NCBI GenBank assembly: GCA_944386715.1
Contig: CALXCD010000011.1
Coordinates: 1-43,912, forward strand
From: an uncultured Clostridia bacterium
GTDB taxonomy: Bacteria; Bacillota; Clostridia; TANB77; CAG-508
DNA: 43,912 nt
Direction of reading: 5' to 3'
Shown one piece after another: positions 42,367 to 43,912 of this stretch. The notes under the pieces were generated by a model. The model was given only the letters and a program-made list of their open reading frames with translations, ran no database searches and had not been told where the DNA came from. Every line of letters starts with the position of its first letter. Position 1 is the first letter of the stretch. The translations under genes were made by a program, and so were the position numbers.

Positions 42367-42453
42367 TTTAGAAAATATAAAATAGAAATAAAATATTAAT
42401 GTACTAAAAATTTAAAATAAAACATAGTATTGAAATGGAGGAAGGTGAGAATT

Positions 42454-42633
42454 TTGAAAAAGAGTTTGAATATTACATTTATTAATCCTAATACTGAAGA
42501 ACAGATTGTACAAGCTATGGCTGGAGTGCTTGCATATAATTTAGTTGAGAATGATCAAAAAATAAAATTTGATTATTATTCAAATTCTTATCAAAATCCT
42601 CATAAAGCAATAGATGAAGAATTAGAATTATAA
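42454..42633 (+). CDS. Small unknown protein
   Basis: This is a 59-residue protein starting at TTG after AAGGTGAG (6-7 bp spacing). An upstream in-frame TTG at 42430 would place the ribosome site inside the gene. The sequence has a hydrophobic start (LNITFINPNTEEQIVQAMAGVLAYNLVEN) and an acidic end (KAIDEELEL). It looks like a small accessory-element protein; no family is recognised. Confidence 0.55.
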   Translation: MKKSLNITFINPNTEEQIVQAMAGVLAYNLVENDQKIKFDYYSNSYQNPHKAIDEELEL

Positions 42634-42663
42634 GATAAAAATCAAATAAATTTTGAAAAAATA

Positions 42664-42692
42664 TTGATTGGTAAATAAAAACATGATACAAT
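42664..42692 (+). promoter_or_regulatory. Promoter of the 42.8 kb gene
   Basis: TTGATT and TACAAT with 17-bp spacing, about 80 bp before the ATG. Confidence 0.6.
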
Positions 42693-42770
42693 ACAAATGT
42701 TCGCACAACAATAATATTACTGCTGAAATAATGGAAAGTGAATAATTTATCATAATTGGAGGTATGTATT

Positions 42771-43265
42771 ATGGGAACAAATTATTATTTTACACCCAAG
42801 AAATTTGAATTAGGAAGAGTCAAAAAGTTACATGAAGATTATTCATCTAAATTGGACAAACTATTAAAGGACTATATAAAATCGTATAATAAATTGTGTA
42901 ATGAAATGTCAAAAGAAACAAATAATTTATTCGAAAGCCAAGAATTATCAGACTATAATAATTGGTGGAATTATATGCATTTAGCAGAAATAGAATATCC
43001 TGAATTACATATATGTAAAATAAGTATGGGCTGGAAACCATTATTTGAGGCAACAAAGTTCTATGGTAATGTCAAAGAGTTAAAAGAATTTTATAATAAA
43101 AATAAAGATAGAATACATATAGAAGATGAGTATGGAGAAGAACAAGATATAGATGAATTATTTCAATTTATAGATACGAAGTATAAAGATAAAAATAGTC
43201 AATCGCATACAGATGCTTATAAAGATGGACAAGGATACGAGTGGGTATCACACAATTTTTCATAA
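42771..43265 (+). CDS. Phage-type protein with MGTNYY start
   Basis: The ATG at 42771 follows GGAGGT by 7 bp; the upstream TTG at 42756 overlaps that site. The 164-residue protein begins MGTNYYFTPKKFE and later has LHICKISMGWKPLFEA. This pattern resembles a widespread phage and mobile-element family that starts MGTNYY and carries LHIGKSSxGWxF, often with a zinc-binding cysteine cluster between. Here the cluster is replaced by a charged helical segment (KLHEDYSSKLDKLLKDYIKSYNKLCNEM). The function of the family is unknown. Confidence 0.65.
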   Translation: MGTNYYFTPKKFELGRVKKLHEDYSSKLDKLLKDYIKSYNKLCNEMSKETNNLFESQELSDYNNWWNYMHLAEIEYPELHICKISMGWKPLFEATKFYGNVKELKEFYNKNKDRIHIEDEYGEEQDIDELFQFIDTKYKDKNSQSHTDAYKDGQGYEWVSHNFS

Positions 43266-43280
43266 ATTTGTTTTAAAATA

Positions 43281-43309
43281 TAGATAAACTTAGCAAAATA
43301 TTGTATAAT
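43281..43309 (+). promoter_or_regulatory. Promoter of the PIN-domain pair
   Basis: TAGATA and TATAAT with 17-bp spacing, 19 bp before the ATG at 43329. Confidence 0.6.
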
Positions 43310-43328
43310 AGAAAGAGAGGTTGATTTT

Positions 43329-43769
43329 ATGCTAAAATTATATTTAGATAACTGTTGTTATAGTAGACCATTTGATGATTTAACACAAGAAAAAAATAAT
43401 TTGGAATCACAAGCAATAAAAGTAATAATTAACAAGTATTGCAATAATGAATTTAAAATTTATACAAGTGATGTTTTGATTTTTGAAATAAATAAAATCA
43501 AAGATGAAATTAAGAGAAAAAAGGTTTTAGAAGTATATAATAAATTAAAATTAACAAATATAAAAGTATCGGATAAAATCATAAAAAGAGCTTATGAAAT
43601 AAGAAAATATAATATAAAAGATATGGATTCTTTACATATTGCATATGCTGAAAGTTTTAATATAGACTATTTTATTACAACAGATAAATTGTTAATTAAT
43701 GCATCTAAAAGAGCAGGATTAAAAATGAAAGTTATGAACCCAATAGAATTTGTTATGGAGGTGATTTAA
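43329..43769 (+). CDS. PIN-domain nuclease-like protein (toxin-like)
   Basis: PIN domains are metal-dependent RNases, often the toxin of toxin-antitoxin pairs. The 146-residue protein shows the acidic set: Asp7 in LYLDNCCYSRPFDD, Glu near residue 53 in LIFEINKIKDE, Asp in IKDMDSLHIAYAE and Asp in YFITTDKLL. Length is typical. RBS GAGAGG and a good promoter precede it. Its stop codon is directly followed by the ATG of the next gene, so the two form one unit. Confidence 0.88.
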   Translation: MLKLYLDNCCYSRPFDDLTQEKNNLESQAIKVIINKYCNNEFKIYTSDVLIFEINKIKDEIKRKKVLEVYNKLKLTNIKVSDKIIKRAYEIRKYNIKDMDSLHIAYAESFNIDYFITTDKLLINASKRAGLKMKVMNPIEFVMEVI

Positions 43770-43912
43770 ATGGGAGAAACATTAAGAGAATTAGAAAGAG
43801 TTAGAGATAAAGGTTTTAAAATATTAAAGGAAAATTTAACACCTGTAGAATTGATAGAATTCCTACAAATTATAAGCAATGGAACAGGAGATTATACAAA
43901 GGAAAAATATGA
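43770..43912 (+). CDS. Small partner of the PIN protein, antitoxin-like (3' end outside window)
   Basis: The ATG begins immediately after the PIN gene stop (TAAATG), with GGAGGTG a few bases before. The 47 visible codons read as a short helical protein (MGETLRELERVRDKGFKILK, then LTPVELIEFLQIISNGTGDYTKEKY). A GDYTKE motif of this sort is found in small proteins encoded next to PIN-domain genes. The gene order and coupling fit a toxin-antitoxin pair with the toxin first; the assignment is inferred. The frame is open at the window edge. Confidence 0.6.
   Translation, partial: MGETLRELERVRDKGFKILKENLTPVELIEFLQIISNGTGDYTKEKY

Overview
The window is strongly AT-rich. Gene content points to an anaerobic, fermentative, Gram-positive Bacillota (Clostridia-like) bacterium, probably uncultured and gut-associated. 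Evidence: pyruvate formate-lyase with its activase, a bifunctional AdhE, a dnaG-rpoD pair, a sortase with a thioester-domain surface protein, a sporulation-type polysaccharide deacetylase remnant and a broken SpoIIID. No tRNA, rRNA or CRISPR array is visible.

Layout. 1-1.84 kb: the C-terminal part of a large serine recombinase runs into a polysaccharide deacetylase gene that has lost its 5' part, so this looks like the right end of an integrated element. 1.9-14.6 kb: an orphan gene, a tandem-OB SSB-like protein, an operon of a membrane GT-C-like protein, lspA, rluD and an rluB-type synthase, an S1-domain protein, a winged-helix protein, convergent pflB-pflA, an amidoligase pair and an XRE regulator. 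15-27.9 kb: M23 peptidase, adhE, a large unknown protein, a small alarmone synthetase, dnaG-rpoD, an MscS channel and a two-component system. 28.3-40.3 kb: sortase and surface protein, a CNNM/CorC-type protein, a WG-repeat protein, patatin, cysteine desulfurase, an FAD dehydrogenase, a DUF362 ferredoxin, tcdA and a membrane protein. 40.3-43.9 kb: an accessory tail with a spoIIID fragment, a FGE/C-lectin-like protein with foreign codon use, a candidate short RNA, phage-type small genes and a PIN-domain toxin-like pair.

Main discovery candidate. Three otherwise intact conserved genes (rluD, a patatin, a nifS-type cysteine desulfurase) are each split by a single +1 shift. All three shifts fall on an in-frame CGG codon followed by A. 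Skipping the C restores GGA (Gly) at a glycine expected from the family alignment. Reading all other predicted genes, I found no in-frame CGG in about 11,700 codons of core genes; the only two others are in the foreign-looking gene at 40.8 kb, and neither is followed by A. This looks like recoding (+1 frameshifting or quadruplet CGGA decoding as Gly) tied to an otherwise unused codon, rather than random pseudogenes.

Second theme. Intergenic spaces carry large nested inverted repeats of about 150-200 bp (3.3, 7.5, 16.1, 27.9 and 37.4 kb). Two have a shared core and perfect 21-bp arms that differ between copies, a third shares an 11-nt core motif, and a separate pair (1.1 and 27.9 kb) shares another sequence.
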